Source: Tupaia tana
Taxonomy: Eukaryota > Chordata > Mammalia > Scandentia > Tupaiidae
Assembly: GCA_026018925.1 (NCBI GenBank)
Contig: JAKSZU010000025.1
Span: forward strand, 20,315,391 to 20,379,390
DNA length: 64,000 nt
Direction of reading: 5' to 3'
In this document: piece by piece, positions 11,458 through 22,737 of the stretch
Layout of the letters: each line of letters starts with the position of its first letter
Position numbering within the stretch: the stretch's first letter is position 1
Program-made: the position numbers and the translations under genes
Notes under the pieces: generated by a model
Told to the model about the DNA's origin: nothing
What the model saw: only the letters and a program-made list of their open reading frames with translations
Databases searched by the model: none

Positions 11458-11718
11458 GGGGCCAGCAGATTGCACAGCATTTACGTCACTGGACTCCCAC
11501 ATGGCCAACGGTGGTTTGAGTCCCAGAAATTCATGCCAGGTACATATATGTGTGTGCCCAAGATCCCAGTGGAACAATAAAGGAGAAAAGATTTTGGCAT
11601 GACTATGCCCCCTGGACAGTGGTTTCTCACTTTCCCTCTCACTGTCTCTGTGTGTGTGCCTCTCTCTCTCCTGCAAGCACATGCACCCTAAATCAAAAAC
11701 CTCTTTAAAAAAAAAAAA
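11458..11718 (+). mobile_element. Family A SINE
   Basis: The head GGGGCCAGCAGATTGCACAG, B-box-like GGTTTGAGTCCC, the TGTGTGTGCCCAAGATCCC block, CCCCCTGGACAGTGG, a TCTCTGTGTGTG tract and an A-tail are all in order. The B box is close to consensus, but the other blocks are moderately diverged. Confidence 0.9.
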
Positions 11719-11768
11719 AGCAAATTCACTTTTAGCAATATATTGATTATTACCAGTTAATTAATCAT

Positions 11769-11941
11769 TCTTTTTTATTTAATTCTATTCATTTATTTAT
11801 TTATTTTAATTTGACAGGGAGAGAGTGAGAGAGAAAGAGAGAGAAAGAAAATGAGAAAGCAAGCCACCAAGTTCAGGACTCAAACCATGGTAACAATGTA
11901 GGAGTGTCCAGTGCCTTAACCACCATGCCACCTGCTAGTCC
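11769..11941 (-). mobile_element. Family B short SINE, reverse strand
   Basis: An ATTTATTTATTTATTTTAAT tail, an AGAGAGAAAG tract, GAAAGCAAGCCACCAAG, ACTCAAACCATGG (B box in reverse) and CCATGCCACCTGCTAGTCCC (head in reverse). It lies only 50 bp from the family A copy at 11458-11718, in opposite orientation. Confidence 0.88.
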
Positions 11942-12093
11942 CTACTTAGTCATTCTTACAGCTACCTTTTCCCAACTAGACTAATACACAGCAGTTTATT
12001 TCTTGAAATGTGTATCCCATGAAAATAAGTAAAGAACTTATTTTCCAAGAAGAAAATCTTGGACCAGAATATCTCACCATAAAAATTAATTTG

Positions 12094-12338
12094 GAGAAAA
12101 CAACGAACAGCATAATGCTTATGTCACTAGACTCTCATGTAGTTGACTACAGTTAGAGTCTCGGACCCAGTGGCTTAAAACTCATGCTGGGCATGTGTGC
12201 ATGCATGCCCGAAATCCCAAGAGGAGAACGCAAGAAAAGGGATTGTGGCATGGCCATCCCTCTGGGGGAGGTGATTTCTCGCTTTCTATCTCAGCAGTAG
12301 GCACATATGCCCTATAGCAAAAATCTCTCTTAATATAA
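12094..12338 (+). mobile_element. Family A SINE
   Basis: GCATAATGCTTATGTCACTAG and AGTTAGAGTCTCGG mark worn A and B boxes. The TGTGTGCATGCATGCCC block, CTCTGGGGGAGGTGATTTC and CCCTATAGCAAAAATCTC follow. It has a short pyrimidine tract and a weak tail. Confidence 0.85.
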
Positions 12339-13150
12339 AGAAAAATAAATAATTTGGAAGCAATCATTAATAATTAAACATATCCTTAAGTGTCACCCAT
12401 GATCTAGTCACAATACATTCTCTTCCACAATCCCTTTCTCTTTGCCTCTGTGAGTTTTGATCCTGGCTTGCAATTATGACACTGTTCCTGGAATCCAAGG
12501 CTTTCTCAAGGATGGAGCAAGTAAAATACTATAAATGAAGGAAAGAAAAAAAAAAGAACAGTAAAAATACACAAAGACTATATTACAAAGGCAAGAAAAA
12601 ATAGTTTTAGCATAGTAAAAATGAAACTGTACTAAGGCAGGAGTCACTTTGCTTCTATCTTTTGTTGACCCATAGCAACAGGCGTCTTTATCTTTTAAAG
12701 AGTTTATTACCCTCATAACATAATGATTTCTGTGAGGAGGGGAGAAAAACCACGCTTCATTACTTTCAATCTCATTTGTTGCTTCATGTTATACATTTAA
12801 GAAAATGAAAACACATTAAAATGCTCACATATCAACATCACCAGGTAGAGAATTTCTAGGTGGATTATGCCTAAGGTAGAACTATTTATTAAATCAGTAT
12901 GGACAAGGAAATTTCTTTGGTAAATATAACGAAAAATATTTAGCTTATTTTCTGCATTTATTTCTTATGTTCCTCTAAAGTGCACAAGGATGCTTCTTGA
13001 AATCATTTTCAACAACTAATTTAAATAATGTAAAGGAAAATAAAGAAGTAGATTATTAATTTTGTAATCACAAAATATCAAAGAATCTTATTGTTTCAGA
13101 TGTTTGAAATTACCAGAACACCAAATTGCTTTTTACATTAATATCAATGG
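12339..13150. other. Non-coding DNA, nothing recognised
   Basis: AT-rich sequence with no recognised element or credible frame. Confidence 0.4.
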
Positions 13151-13240
13151 ACCCTTTTCTTTTCTTTCTTTTTTCTTTTCTTTCTTTTCTTCTCTTTTCT
13201 TTCCTTTCCTTTCCTTTTCTTTTTTCTTTTCTTTCTTTTC
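13151..13240 (+). repeat. Pure pyrimidine (TTTTC/TTTCC)n tract
   Basis: About 85-90 nt contain only C and T, as irregular TTTTC, TTTC and TTTCC units. Long homopurine-homopyrimidine tracts of this kind can form triplex (H-DNA) structures and are often unstable. Confidence 0.95.
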
Positions 13241-14411
13241 ATTCCAACACCTATTTTAAATTATATCAGGTATTATATACATATAATAAATTTTAGTGTT
13301 CAAGGAAGCTAATCAGTAATATGCGTGTCTTCACCCAACTTCAAAACTATTTACAATGGATAAATGATGAATTAAACAGGTGGGTATTAAATATTCTCTT
13401 CAGTACATTCAAAGGTAATTTGATATTGTGGCTTGATCTTTGACTGCATTTAGGCTTCTGGTGGATAACCCTGGTTTTAGCTTGCTCTCCCAAAACTGGG
13501 CCCTTCACTTTGCAGAGCTGTCACCTTTCTGTATGCACTTTCTGTGGGGAAGTTGTTCAAAAGACAACTTGGAGCGATGGATGATCAGTTCACCAAGAGG
13601 AGGGACTGCTGAGTCAGATGCCTGTCATTAACCACACCTGCTTTTTACTTTCATAAACTTGAAGCTTAATGAATAAACTTTTGATCAACAATATGGATGC
13701 GCTCAGGGTGAAAGATCCGAAGTTTATCAGAATAGTCAGTATTCATGGATTGACCTACCAACAGCAAATACCAATGCCATCTATCTTTACACATCCTTCC
13801 GAAACAGTGCTGTTCTCTGAGCACATCTGACAAATCGGCTGAAGAGGGATAAAGGTTAGGTTTTGTTGTTGCAGTTGATATTTTGCAATGGTTTACCCTC
13901 TGACCCTTTTTAAGCCAAGAGTTCATATTTCAAGGGCTGAGGAAGACCCTGAAAGGTCTCTTTCTCGATTAGAATCTATCGGACACTGTAACATGAAAAA
14001 AAAAAATTGACAGAAGAACCACGTAATGCAGTCAGACAGGGTTGGTTTCCTCAGTTGTTCGTCCATTTGTGTTTCTAAGAACACTGTGTTGACACTTGGA
14101 GGATACGAGTTGTATGAGCATCTTAAAGATGACCCTCAGTCAGGGCACTGAGGCTGTCTGTGGGGATTCCAGCCACCACAGCAGCAGACATAAAACAGTA
14201 ATCAGAACACAAATACCAATACAAACGGCTGCAAGGAAACTTAGGAAATGGAAATCTTTAAGCTCACTTAACATGTCTGCAGGAAGCAATAACTTTTAAG
14301 ATGGAAAAGCGGCTGTATTGGTAGAAAAAGTATTATGGAAACAAGGGTCTACTAGAATGGGATCAGAACCAAATTTGATATAAAAATTGTCTACTCTTAA
14401 AAATCTAAAAA
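13241..14411. other. Repeat-poor non-coding DNA
   Basis: No repeat was recognised. 13440-14300 has a more balanced base composition and scattered CpGs. It holds an 86-codon minus-strand frame (13666-13926) and a 67-codon plus-strand frame (14096-14299). Neither shows a domain or clear splice borders. The segment could be old unique sequence or a weakly conserved element. Confidence 0.35.
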
Positions 14412-14668
14412 GTTGTTTTTGTTGTTGTTTGTTTTTGTCATAGGGTGTGCGTGCTCTCTGGAGAGAGACAGAGAGAAACAGTGACAGGGAAAGTAAGAAC
14501 TCACAAGAGGAGGTGGCCAGCCAGCCATCCTTAGTCCTCCATTCTTCTCCTGGGATTTGGGGCACACATGCACACACACCTGGCATATTTTTCAAGTCAC
14601 CTTTCCAGAACTCAAACCACAGTCAACCATGAGGAAGTTCAGTGTCTTAATCATGTCACCTACTGTCC
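14412..14668 (-). mobile_element. Family A SINE, diverged, reverse strand
   Basis: GTCATAGGGTGTGCGTGC (3' end in reverse), a GAGAGAGACAGAGAG tract, CCTCCATTCTTCTCCTGGGA, ACACACACCTGGCAT and a degraded head (CACCTACTGTCCCC) read as a reverse family A copy. Confidence 0.85.
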
Positions 14669-15159
14669 CCTACAAAACATTTTTTTAGGAAACAATCATG
14701 CGTAACCTGAAAGAGGATGGTTTTTGTCAAACCCCTCGAAGTCCATTCTAATATTCCAAGAAAATAACACATTTGTAAGTCTCACAACTGTTTTAAGGAG
14801 ATAAATACAATTGAGTACTACAGGAAGCAATGGGAAAAAATAATGTTAACAGAAATACAGAATTTTTTTCAAATATCCTGAAAAAAATTAGTAGGAATCA
14901 TATTTTTTTAAAAATATGATTTTTTAAATCATATTAAATCATTTAATCATATTAAATGATCTTGCTACTGCTTAGCAAGATTATTTAAGTAAACAGAAGT
15001 AAACTAAAATGATGGTTTTTACAGATCTCCAAATTTGCTTTGCTTTGAGATAGAGACATATTGCAGCAGGGGCTACAATAATTAAATGTGAAATAAAATT
15101 CATTTTTCAATATTGGACCTGCCTTCTATTTTTAGCTATCATAGTTTTTTTTTTTTCAA
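14669..15159. other. AT-rich DNA with an A/T palindrome
   Basis: No element was recognised. 14896-14921 is an almost perfect 26-bp palindrome, and the AATCATATTAAATCATTTAAT region just after it repeats parts of the arm. Confidence 0.4.
14896..14921. repeat. A/T palindrome (hairpin or cruciform)
   Basis: AATCATATT... and ...AATATGATT form inverted arms around an A/T centre, with only a shift in the T/A-run breaking symmetry. Downstream AAATCATATTAAATCATTT repeats the motif. Confidence 0.8.
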
Positions 15160-15430
15160 TGTTGAAAATGTATATATAATCATTGTATATCTTTACGGTG
15201 TTCAGCATGGTTTTTCAAAGCATACATGCACTTTCTGTCAATCTGGTCAAAGATATTACCATGTACATCATCCTCAACAGATCAATTTCCATTGTAGTGT
15301 CTGTTAAATATTTTTTCCTGATCCCCTCCATCCCACCACTTCCTATCCACGCCTTTCTATCAAATCTTTGGGATCTACATTTGTCCTCCCTGCCATTATA
15401 TCTTCTAATCTTTCCATTCATAGATCATTA
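15160..15430 (-). mobile_element. L1 3' UTR fragment, reverse strand
   Basis: ATAATCATTGTATATCTTTA, CAGCATGGTTTTTCAAAGCA, GCATACATGCACTTTCTGTC and CAACAGATCAATTTCCAT parallel the reverse complement of mammalian L1 3' UTRs. They also match the window copies at 23629, 23850 and 52060. The distal part is pyrimidine-rich (CCTGATCCCCTCCATCCCAC), equivalent to the G-rich 3' UTR tract in L1 sense. It is 5'-truncated as usual for L1. Confidence 0.8.
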
Positions 15431-17355
15431 GACTTTAAGATATATTAGGTTTTGAGATAACTATTTAGCAGCTTTGTTGGAAATACCTTGACTCTCAAAA
15501 ATGTTAATAAATAGTTAATAATGAGAAAGAATAAAAGCTCTTTCAGGATCTGCTACCCTTTATAATATCAAAAATGGCAAACATTTTGATTTAATTACTG
15601 AAGCCATTTATGACTGGTGGGCTCAGTGATTGCTCCCTGGGACCTCAGTTTGGGAAGCTGTTAGGGATTCTGTACACAACAAGCTGGGTAGGTGAGTGAA
15701 ACTTATTGACCTCACTGCTGTTCTTTCATCTATTTACTTTGGGTATGTAAACATAGCTCATTCCTGAATGACCCAAACACTGGATTGTAGCAAGTTCGAT
15801 TCACTGCCTTCATCCATCGTAATGACTGATTTAGACTGTCACCTGGTCAATCCGATTGATTGCATACCAGTTGGCCAACAAAAGTCAGAGTTGCCTCCTC
15901 CGTAGCTGCTTTTATGGAAGCACACAAACACAGCTGTTTTATGTCTGTCCAGAACAGCATTTAAAAAAAGCTTTTGGAAACCACTCCATTCATTCTACAA
16001 ATGCAGATGTCTAAACGGGATATCTCTCCCTTGATCTATCATCACCAGATCTCTGAGTCACCACTTGGCACTGCCATGGTTTAGGGCATTCAAAGGCTTG
16101 CAGCTGCCATGAATCCTCCTATATTTGGTCAGTGCCCAAGAGTATGTAAGTGAACATTTGCTCCAAGAAATACTTTATGGACTTTGTTACTTTCATGCTG
16201 CTTAGTCTTCATGTTCTCATGATATGGTACTCTTACAGAGGCAGATCAACATAAATTTGACAGATTCCTATTGATTATACTTCTTTCCTCTAATTATTAC
16301 CTTCAACTCTAGCTCAGGGCTCAAGAATATGCATATTAAATAAGCAAATGCAGATGCCTTCTTAATTACATCAGAGAGATTAATCTCTAAGGCCACCATG
16401 GACAGTATTACTTCAGAAAACAATCATGAAGAAAATGCCTTCAAATTTTAAGATAGAATTTCCTTAGTTTATATATAGCCAGGTCATTCTTTCAGGGAAT
16501 TTGTAGATCTAAGTCATAGCTAAGAAATTATTTCTTCATCAGACTTGATAGCTCCCTGCCAGTAAAAATGCAAAGTAGATTAAAAAGAGATTTTATAAAG
16601 AAAGTTTTGCACAATCTTATTTTAGTGACAGCCTCAATATTTTCAACATGTTTAAGGCAAATATTAATAATGTGCTCTTCTGGAAACAGTATACCCACTA
16701 TTTATTTTTAACTGAAAGATACATGATGTGAAAATACTGCCATTTTTTCTTAATGGTTAATAATAAGCATCCTGAGAATTAGTCTGATAGACTATTCCCC
16801 AAAAGGTAAAATGTGCACTTTCTTAATAATGAAGAAAAAAGAACGGTTCTCATTCTGGTGGGAATTTAAAGCACCTATTTGTGCTGATGCTGTGTTTAAA
16901 CTAAGCTTCTGAAATAAAATTAACATTCTTAAAACAGTTGCACAAATTACTTTTCTCCAGCAAAAACTGTTCTGTTATTTTTATTGGCAATCCCCTTACA
17001 CTTGCTATTCCTCTGAGAAACAAGGTTATAATCTGTTCTTTGAAAGGAAAGGTTGGGAATGAGCATGCAACAAATTGTTCATAAATTTACACACACATAC
17101 ACAATTGGATAATTTTATAATTTGATGCATGTGTTATTAAAAAAGATATCATGAGTCTTTTTTATTCCTGTGTTTAGTATAGAAGCATTTGAATTAGAAA
17201 AAGAGCAGCCACAACATTAACTTAAAATTAAATTTTTAAATGAGGCTAAATTTTCCAATTTACTTTCTAAAATAATTGTATTTAATTTCTAATTTATAGG
17301 AATTTTGTGCTCCAAGTTAAATGATAGAAGATTAAAATAGTTAATTTTATTTTAG
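15431..17355. other. Repeat-poor non-coding DNA
   Basis: This is one of the longest stretches without a recognised repeat. No long frame is present. Nothing specific is seen. Confidence 0.4.
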
Positions 17356-17550
17356 CTACCAGAGAGAATGTGTACTTGCCAGAGAGAGAGAGAGAGAGAG
17401 GAAGAGGGAGAGGGAGAAAGCACCCTTTAATGGGGGCATGGTCAGGTCACAATCCCTTCTCTTCTATTTCTTTACTCCTTGGAAATTGGGGCACATGAAT
17501 ACAAGCTACCAGGGAAGGAATTTGAACTGCAGTCAGCCATGTGGGTGGTT
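17356..17550 (-). mobile_element. Family A SINE, diverged, reverse strand
   Basis: AGAATGTGTACTTGCCAGAG, a long GAGAGAGAGA tract, AATGGGGGCATGGTC, ACAATCCCTTCTCTTCTATT and the head in reverse (GAACTGCAGTCAGCCATGTG). The head is cut short near 17550. Confidence 0.8.
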
Positions 17551-19230
17551 AGCCCTAAAATAACTATTTTTATTACATATTTAATATGGTTTGAAGATCT
17601 AGATTTGGGAATCATCAGTGTGAAGCTGACTATTGAACTCATCGATATCTGTGAATCACATGAGTAGAGACTATACAGACTATACAGTTGAAGAAACATC
17701 TCCAACAAGAATCACAAGTACAAAATAAAGGATAAACAAAGAAAGAGAATGCTAACTCAAGAAATAGTTGGGTCATTTGGACATAGAATGATCAAATGAA
17801 GTGATCAGTGTTGCTAAAAAAAATTAAAAAGGGGGTTGAAGGTTACAAAGGAAAATTAAAATTTGGTTACACAGATATCTCAGAGGACTCCACTGATGTC
17901 TAGTGGAAGCTGCTTTGTAGCAAGTTGACGTGATTTGAGCTACCATGGCTGGGGCAGTGACTAGAAAGAATAGTAGCAGCTTGGCTAAAAAATCCAGAGA
18001 AGAATAGATACAGGGAGACATTCCATAGTTAGAGAGGCCAATATTTGTTTGTTTGCGCACTTGTTTTTGTTTTGTGTTGTTACTGATAAAAAGGTAACTG
18101 AATGTTTGTGGAACGACTCCTGTAAAATGAGAAGTTGCGATTATACCTGCGAGTGGAGGTAAAAGGAGAGATTCCAAATATTGCTGGTTATAACATAACC
18201 GGAAACACTTATAGAGAAGTAACCTAAAGCAAAAGAAATGACACATCCTCTTTCTTGGTAAGATAGCTCTTTAAAATACAAACGAAAGGCTTTTCATCTA
18301 GGGACTTGTATGAAATGATGGTGATGAAGAAATTCAGTCTTCCCAAGATATCTTTTTCAAGATATTTAAGAAAACTTAAACCAAACTCTTGGGTCTTTAG
18401 CCAAGTTGATCAGTGTCCTTGAACTTTATTTCTAGTCTTGGGATTAAAAAGAGGAAGTCTTTATCTATAAAAAAGCATTATAGCATTTTTAACTCTATAT
18501 CAGATGGAAGAGTAAATATAGTAATATCTCCACACAGTTCTTAGTATTGATTGAGTCCATATCTGAAAATTTTGGCTGAGCTGTTTATTTCTCCCACACC
18601 TAGCCTCAAGTAAACATCTAGTGGTTCACACACCTAAATTCCATAATCAAATGAGAATAAAATACGTTGAAAACTGTTTTTAATTTATTTGTGTTTGTTC
18701 AATTTCTGTTGAATTTCTGGATCATAATTTAATATAAACAAATATTTACAAGGGGAAAATAAGATAGCTCACTTCTTGGTTAAGCTGTCACTTTTGTGAT
18801 CTCAGCTCTGTGGGTTTCTAGTGAAGAAAATTGAGGTTAGAAGATCATTATGTTTTCTATATTGTTTTCATTATTTCAGACTTGGCAAATTTATTCTTCA
18901 CAATTTTATTTCTTTTTCTTTTTTTTTTTTTAATAAGACGCTTGCAATAGAACTTCCTTTGACTTTGTTACTATGCATTCGTGATAGGTCAACAAATACT
19001 ATTAGTAAAAATAGAATTTTCAGATATTGTATATAGGTCTGAGGAGATTCAATATTTCTCTGATTCCTCATTTTCGTAGATGTCTGCTTTGACTTCAGGC
19101 GGAATCCCATGGCTACTGAGAAGCAGATGATGCTATAAAATGGTGTGATGTTATGAGTAAGCAGAAAATTTAAGTAATGCTATTCATAATTTAAACTTTA
19201 ACAATGACTTCTGAAGTTCTTCATTAATGA
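17551..19230. other. Non-coding DNA, possible very old repeat at its start
   Basis: AGATTTGGGAATCATCAGTG near 17600 and the following text resemble a widespread old mammalian repeat, but I cannot name it. The 140-codon minus-strand frame at 17824-18246 has hydrophobic runs but no recognisable family and no splice context. It is not called as a gene. Confidence 0.3.
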
Positions 19231-19321
19231 TTAATGTCTGTTTTAAGGACTCCCTGTCTAATTAATGTCTGTTTTAAGGATCCCGTGTCCTGTTAATGTT
19301 TTCTTTGAAGATACCCTGTCC
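19231..19321 (+). repeat. Three-unit 30-31 bp tandem repeat
   Basis: Units start at 19231, 19261 and 19291. The first two share TTAATGTCTGTTTTAAGGA almost exactly, followed by variants of TCCCTGTC. The third (GTTAATGTTTTCTTTGAAG) is more diverged. This is a minisatellite-like triplication. Confidence 0.9.
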
Positions 19322-19859
19322 AAAAAAGGCTAAAAGTCAAGTAAAAAAAAAAATTGAATAAATATGATTGACTTAGGACTATTCTTCTCATTACTGAGCT
19401 ACAAGAAAGTATGACTAGTTTTACTATTCGGGGTTAGAAGAACATTATGGTTCATGCTTCATGATGATGTTCACTGTCATTACCTACTATTAAAACAAGT
19501 CATAGAGAGTTAAAGGAGACAGGGAACTATTATGCAATTTAATTAGTCTTGAATGTATGTATTGATTATGCTCTGATATTTATTTTATCCTCACTCTACA
19601 ATACATTGCAGCACCTTTGAGACCAATTATACCTTTATACTAGCATATGTGATGTCTTTAACATATTATGATAAAATAAGTATTTTTGGTAGATAGGTAA
19701 AATTCAGCTAATACAGTTCAAGATTTGTTTGTTTTCTTCTAACAAAACTTTTTTATAACTTTTATAATAACATAATATTGATCATTATTATATTTTGTTA
19801 AAGTAAACTACTTTTCTGATGTCTTACATTTTTTTCTGTTTAGTTATTTAGTTAGTTGG
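19322..19859. other. Non-coding DNA, nothing recognised
   Basis: AT-rich sequence without frames or recognised elements. Confidence 0.4.
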
Positions 19860-20099
19860 TTTTTATTTTTTTCCATAGGGCATGTGTGCTTGCCAAAGAG
19901 AGACTGAGGGAGAAAAAATGAGAAATCATCCCTATCGGGGGAATGGCCACACCATAATCCTTTCATTTTCCTCTTGGGATTTTGGACATGCACAAACACA
20001 CACCTCCAGTGTGATTTTCAAGACCCTGGGTCTGGGACTTGGACTGTGCTTGGCAATGTGGAAGTCTAACACCTTAACCACCATGTCACTGGCTGACCC
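19860..20099 (-). mobile_element. Family A SINE, diverged, reverse strand
   Basis: CCATAGGGCATGTGTGCTTGCC, GAGACTGAGGGAG, TATCGGGGGAATGGCC, CCTCTTGGGATTTTGGACATG, then the head in reverse (CACCATGTCACTGGCTGACCC). A frame of 184 codons at 19882-20436 joins this copy with the next one and is not a gene. Confidence 0.85.
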
Positions 20100-20147
20100 T
20101 CTTATAATTAATATTTTCAATTTACAGTTGGCATTTATGTCTATGTT

Positions 20148-20427
20148 CTTTTTTTTTCTTTTTTTTTTAAGAGAGATTTTTGCTATAGGGCACGTGCATT
20201 CAATGGAGACACGGAGAGAGACAGAGACAGAAAGCAAGAATCACACCCCCCCCCCCAGGGGGGATGGCCGTGGTGCAATTCCTTCTCCTCCGTTCTCCTT
20301 TTGCAATATTGGACATGTACACCCCCATGCCCTGTGTGAGTTTGAAGGCACCGGGTCTAGGACTCAAACCTCAGTCCACCACATAGCAGTCTGCTATATA
20401 ACCATCATGCCATCTGCTGATTCCTCT
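20148..20427 (-). mobile_element. Family A SINE, reverse strand
   Basis: The tail (TTTTTTTTAAGAGAGATTTT) begins the copy, followed by GCTATAGGGCACGTGC, CAGAGACAGAAAGCAAG, an expanded C-run (CCCCCCCCCCAGGGGGG), CCTTCTCCTCCGTTCTCC and the reverse head (CATGCCATCTGCTGATTCC). It sits about 48 bp from the copy at 19860-20099 in the same orientation. Confidence 0.9.
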
Positions 20428-20439
20428 TATTCTTAGATT

Positions 20440-20620
20440 TTTAAGACAGGATCTCCCAGTTGGAACCACGTATGCACTAGAAAGCTTATAACACCAGGCT
20501 TTCTTTTTCAGACATAATCTTGCTCTGTCGCACTGGTCGGCTTCAAGCTCATGATTTTCCTAGGTGAGCCTCTCTGAGGTGCTGAGCTTACAAATGCACA
20601 TCACTGTGTTCAGCCTTTAG
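20440..20620 (-). mobile_element. 7SL-derived SINE fragment (Alu/FLAM or B1-like), reverse strand
   Basis: TCTTGCTCTGTCGCACTGGT, CTTCAAGCTCATGATTTTCC, TGAGGTGCTGAGCTTACAAA and TGCACATCACTGTGTTCAGCC follow the order of a reverse 7SL-derived monomer (ctctgtcgcccaggctgg, cttgaactc, gtgctgggattacag, ccaccacgcccggcc). The upstream AAGACAGGATCTCCCAG could be part of a second monomer. 7SL SINEs are known only from Euarchontoglires, so this bears on species assignment. Confidence 0.65.
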
Positions 20621-20866
20621 GTGGGGCCAGGAATGGAGTTCAGGCCTCACATTTGGTCCCAGCCAGTGGAGCAATGCATCTTAGCAATTCATTCCATTGT
20701 GCAAGATCTGTACTTTTAAAGACTTAGACACATTATTTTTTTCTTAGACATTAAACTATGACCTTAGCAAAAGTATCAATGAAAACCTGAATACTATTTA
20801 CTTAACAAAGACCAAATGATTTTCACTGAAAATGGTTGTACACAAGTATTTGAACAATGGGCTGCA

Positions 20867-21085
20867 GGGACAGCTTGTGGCCTGGTGATTAAGATGGTTG
20901 GATTCCACATATACAGCTGCATGAGATGAATCCTGGCAGCTGGAAAAACATGCCAGGCAAGTGCCTGCCCAAAATCCCCAAAACAGTAAGAAGTAGAAGA
21001 GAAGCGATTGCAGCGAGGACATTTCCCATAAGCTTTACTTTCTTCCTCTCTCTGGCAAGTACATGCACCCTCTGGTAAAAATTAA
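20867..21085 (+). mobile_element. Family A SINE, diverged
   Basis: GGGACAGCTTGTGGCCTGGTG heads the copy. ATGCCAGGCAAGTGCCTGCCC, AAGAGAAGCGATTGCAG, a short TTCCTCTCTCTGG tract and CACCCTCTGGTAAAAATT follow. The B box is lost. Confidence 0.8.
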
Positions 21086-21627
21086 AAAAAATTTATATAT
21101 GTATGTGCATGTATAATCCTATATTCTTACATGCTTGACTATGTTTGAGTTAAGATTATAACTAAATAATGTTGAACTTATATAAAGTATCATATCAAGC
21201 AAATTATAAGTGTAAATATATGTGTATATGCAAGATGGATAAATGTCAAAAATAGTTGAAGCATAGGCAACTCACATAGATATTTTTTTAAAAAAATACT
21301 TAAATGTAGGCAAATAAAAGAATATATTTATTAATATAGGCTACAGGAAGTCCTTAATATGATTTTTCTTTCCCAAAGCCTTTCAAATTCTTGTCATAGG
21401 TTTAATGATTTTCTCACTCTTTCGAAAGCAGATAAAAAAGATTAATATAGTTTAATCATTTTTCTCAAAACAATAAAAACGAATGTATAGTTTGTCTGAA
21501 ATGCAGGTTGAATAAAGTAAATGCAACTTTTACTTCTGCAGAATAAGTCTGTTCAATATGTTACTACTATATTGTTTATTGCTAGTTACCAAACGATAAG
21601 AAATGAGAGCTGAACATCTGTGGTTAA
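21086..21627. other. Non-coding DNA, nothing recognised
   Basis: Very AT-rich, with short TATA/TGTA alternations near 21100 and 21220. Confidence 0.4.
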
Positions 21628-21900
21628 GGGCCAGCAGTTGGCATGGTGATCAAAGCGCTGGACTCCTACATGGCTGACCATGGTTTGAGTCCTGGACCTG
21701 ATGGCTTGAAGATCATGCCAGGTACATGTGCATGCATGCCCGAAATTCCAAGAGGAAAAAGGAGGAGAAGGAATTGTGGAGTGGTCATCCCCCTTGGGGA
21801 GTGATTTCTCACTTTCTCTCTCTCTGTCTCTCTTTGTCTCTTTCCAGTGAGTGCACATGCCCTATATTAAACCCCATTTCCCCCATAAGAAAAAAAAAAG
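21628..21900 (+). mobile_element. Family A SINE with family B-like head
   Basis: The head GGGCCAGCAGTTGGCATGGT, CAAAGCGCTGGACTCC and B-box-like GGTTTGAGTCC resemble family B heads (ATGGTG rather than ATAATGG). The body has the complete family A middle (TGCATGCATGCCC, CCCCCTTGGGGAGTG). It may represent an ancestral or bridging subfamily. Confidence 0.88.
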
Positions 21901-21961
21901 AAATGGTTAATGGATACCATGTATACAGAAAGACTAAAACACCGCAACTACTGCTAACCCC

Positions 21962-21963
21962 CT

Positions 21964-21994
<31 letters not shown>

Positions 21995-22188
21995 CTTATT
22001 TTAAGAGAGAAATTTTTTGCTATAGGGCAGAGAGACAGAGAAAGACCTTCTCCATTCTCCTCTCAGGACTTTGGCATGTACATACATGTGTCCAGCATGA
22101 GTTTTAAGCCACTGGGTCCAGGACTTGAACCGCCATTGACTGCATGGGAGCCCAGTGATGTAAGCATTATGCCATCTGCTGGACTAAA
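21962..22188 (-). mobile_element. Family A SINE with internal deletion, reverse strand
   Basis: A (TTTA)n tail expanded to about eight units is followed by AGAGAGAAATTTTTTGCTATAGGG and then a jump from the pyrimidine tract to CCTTCTCCATTCTCCTCTC. The CCCCCTGGGGGG block is missing. TGAACCGCCATTGACTG and ATGCCATCTGCTGG mark the reverse head. Confidence 0.88.
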
Positions 22189-22737
22189 CCTTCTTTAACA
22201 GAGGATAGTTGAAGACAAATTGAGATGCATGGATATTTTCAAAGGCAGAGGGGAAAGAGATGCTCCGATATCAAGGGAGAAAAGAGGGTTCAAACCAGCA
22301 CAGTGATAATCAAACACCAAGTAAGATATTGGATGTAAAAATGTATTAAATCTCTGAGTTTCTGGTTTACCAAATCCTGCTTCACTGATTATTTTAAATA
22401 AACTGAAATTAAAGAAAGTTCCATATCTTTGATTCTGTCAAGTGTCTAAAATAAAATTTTATGCAGTTGGCATCACATCTAAACGCAGATTATCCCATGC
22501 TATAAAAACACACAGATTTTCAACAAGGCAGTAAGATATTTTTAAAAACATACCGTAGAAAGGTTATGTGAAGTTTCAACAAAATAGGAATTAAGAACTT
22601 CCATGCAAGTCGAAGAGTAGAAGATGGCTGCCTCTCTCTATATTAAACAAATGTAGAATAAACAAAGAGAAAAAAACACAGTCTTTAGAAGAGACAAAAA
22701 TATGGTAACAACTCCTTTTGTGTTTCTTTGTTTTTAA
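22189..22737. other. Non-coding DNA, nothing recognised
   Basis: No repeat or credible frame was recognised. Confidence 0.4.

Noticed and set aside
13666-13926. Possible single-exon gene on the minus strand
   Set aside because: The 86-codon frame lacks a recognised domain and splice or promoter context; only its mildly higher CpG content is notable.
17824-18246. 140-codon minus-strand open frame
   Set aside because: There are hydrophobic runs but no recognised family, no splice context and no start-site support. It is the sort of long frame that arises by chance in 64 kb.
19882-20436. 184-codon plus-strand open frame
   Set aside because: It spans two adjacent reverse-strand SINEs and the gap between them; there is no protein-like domain.
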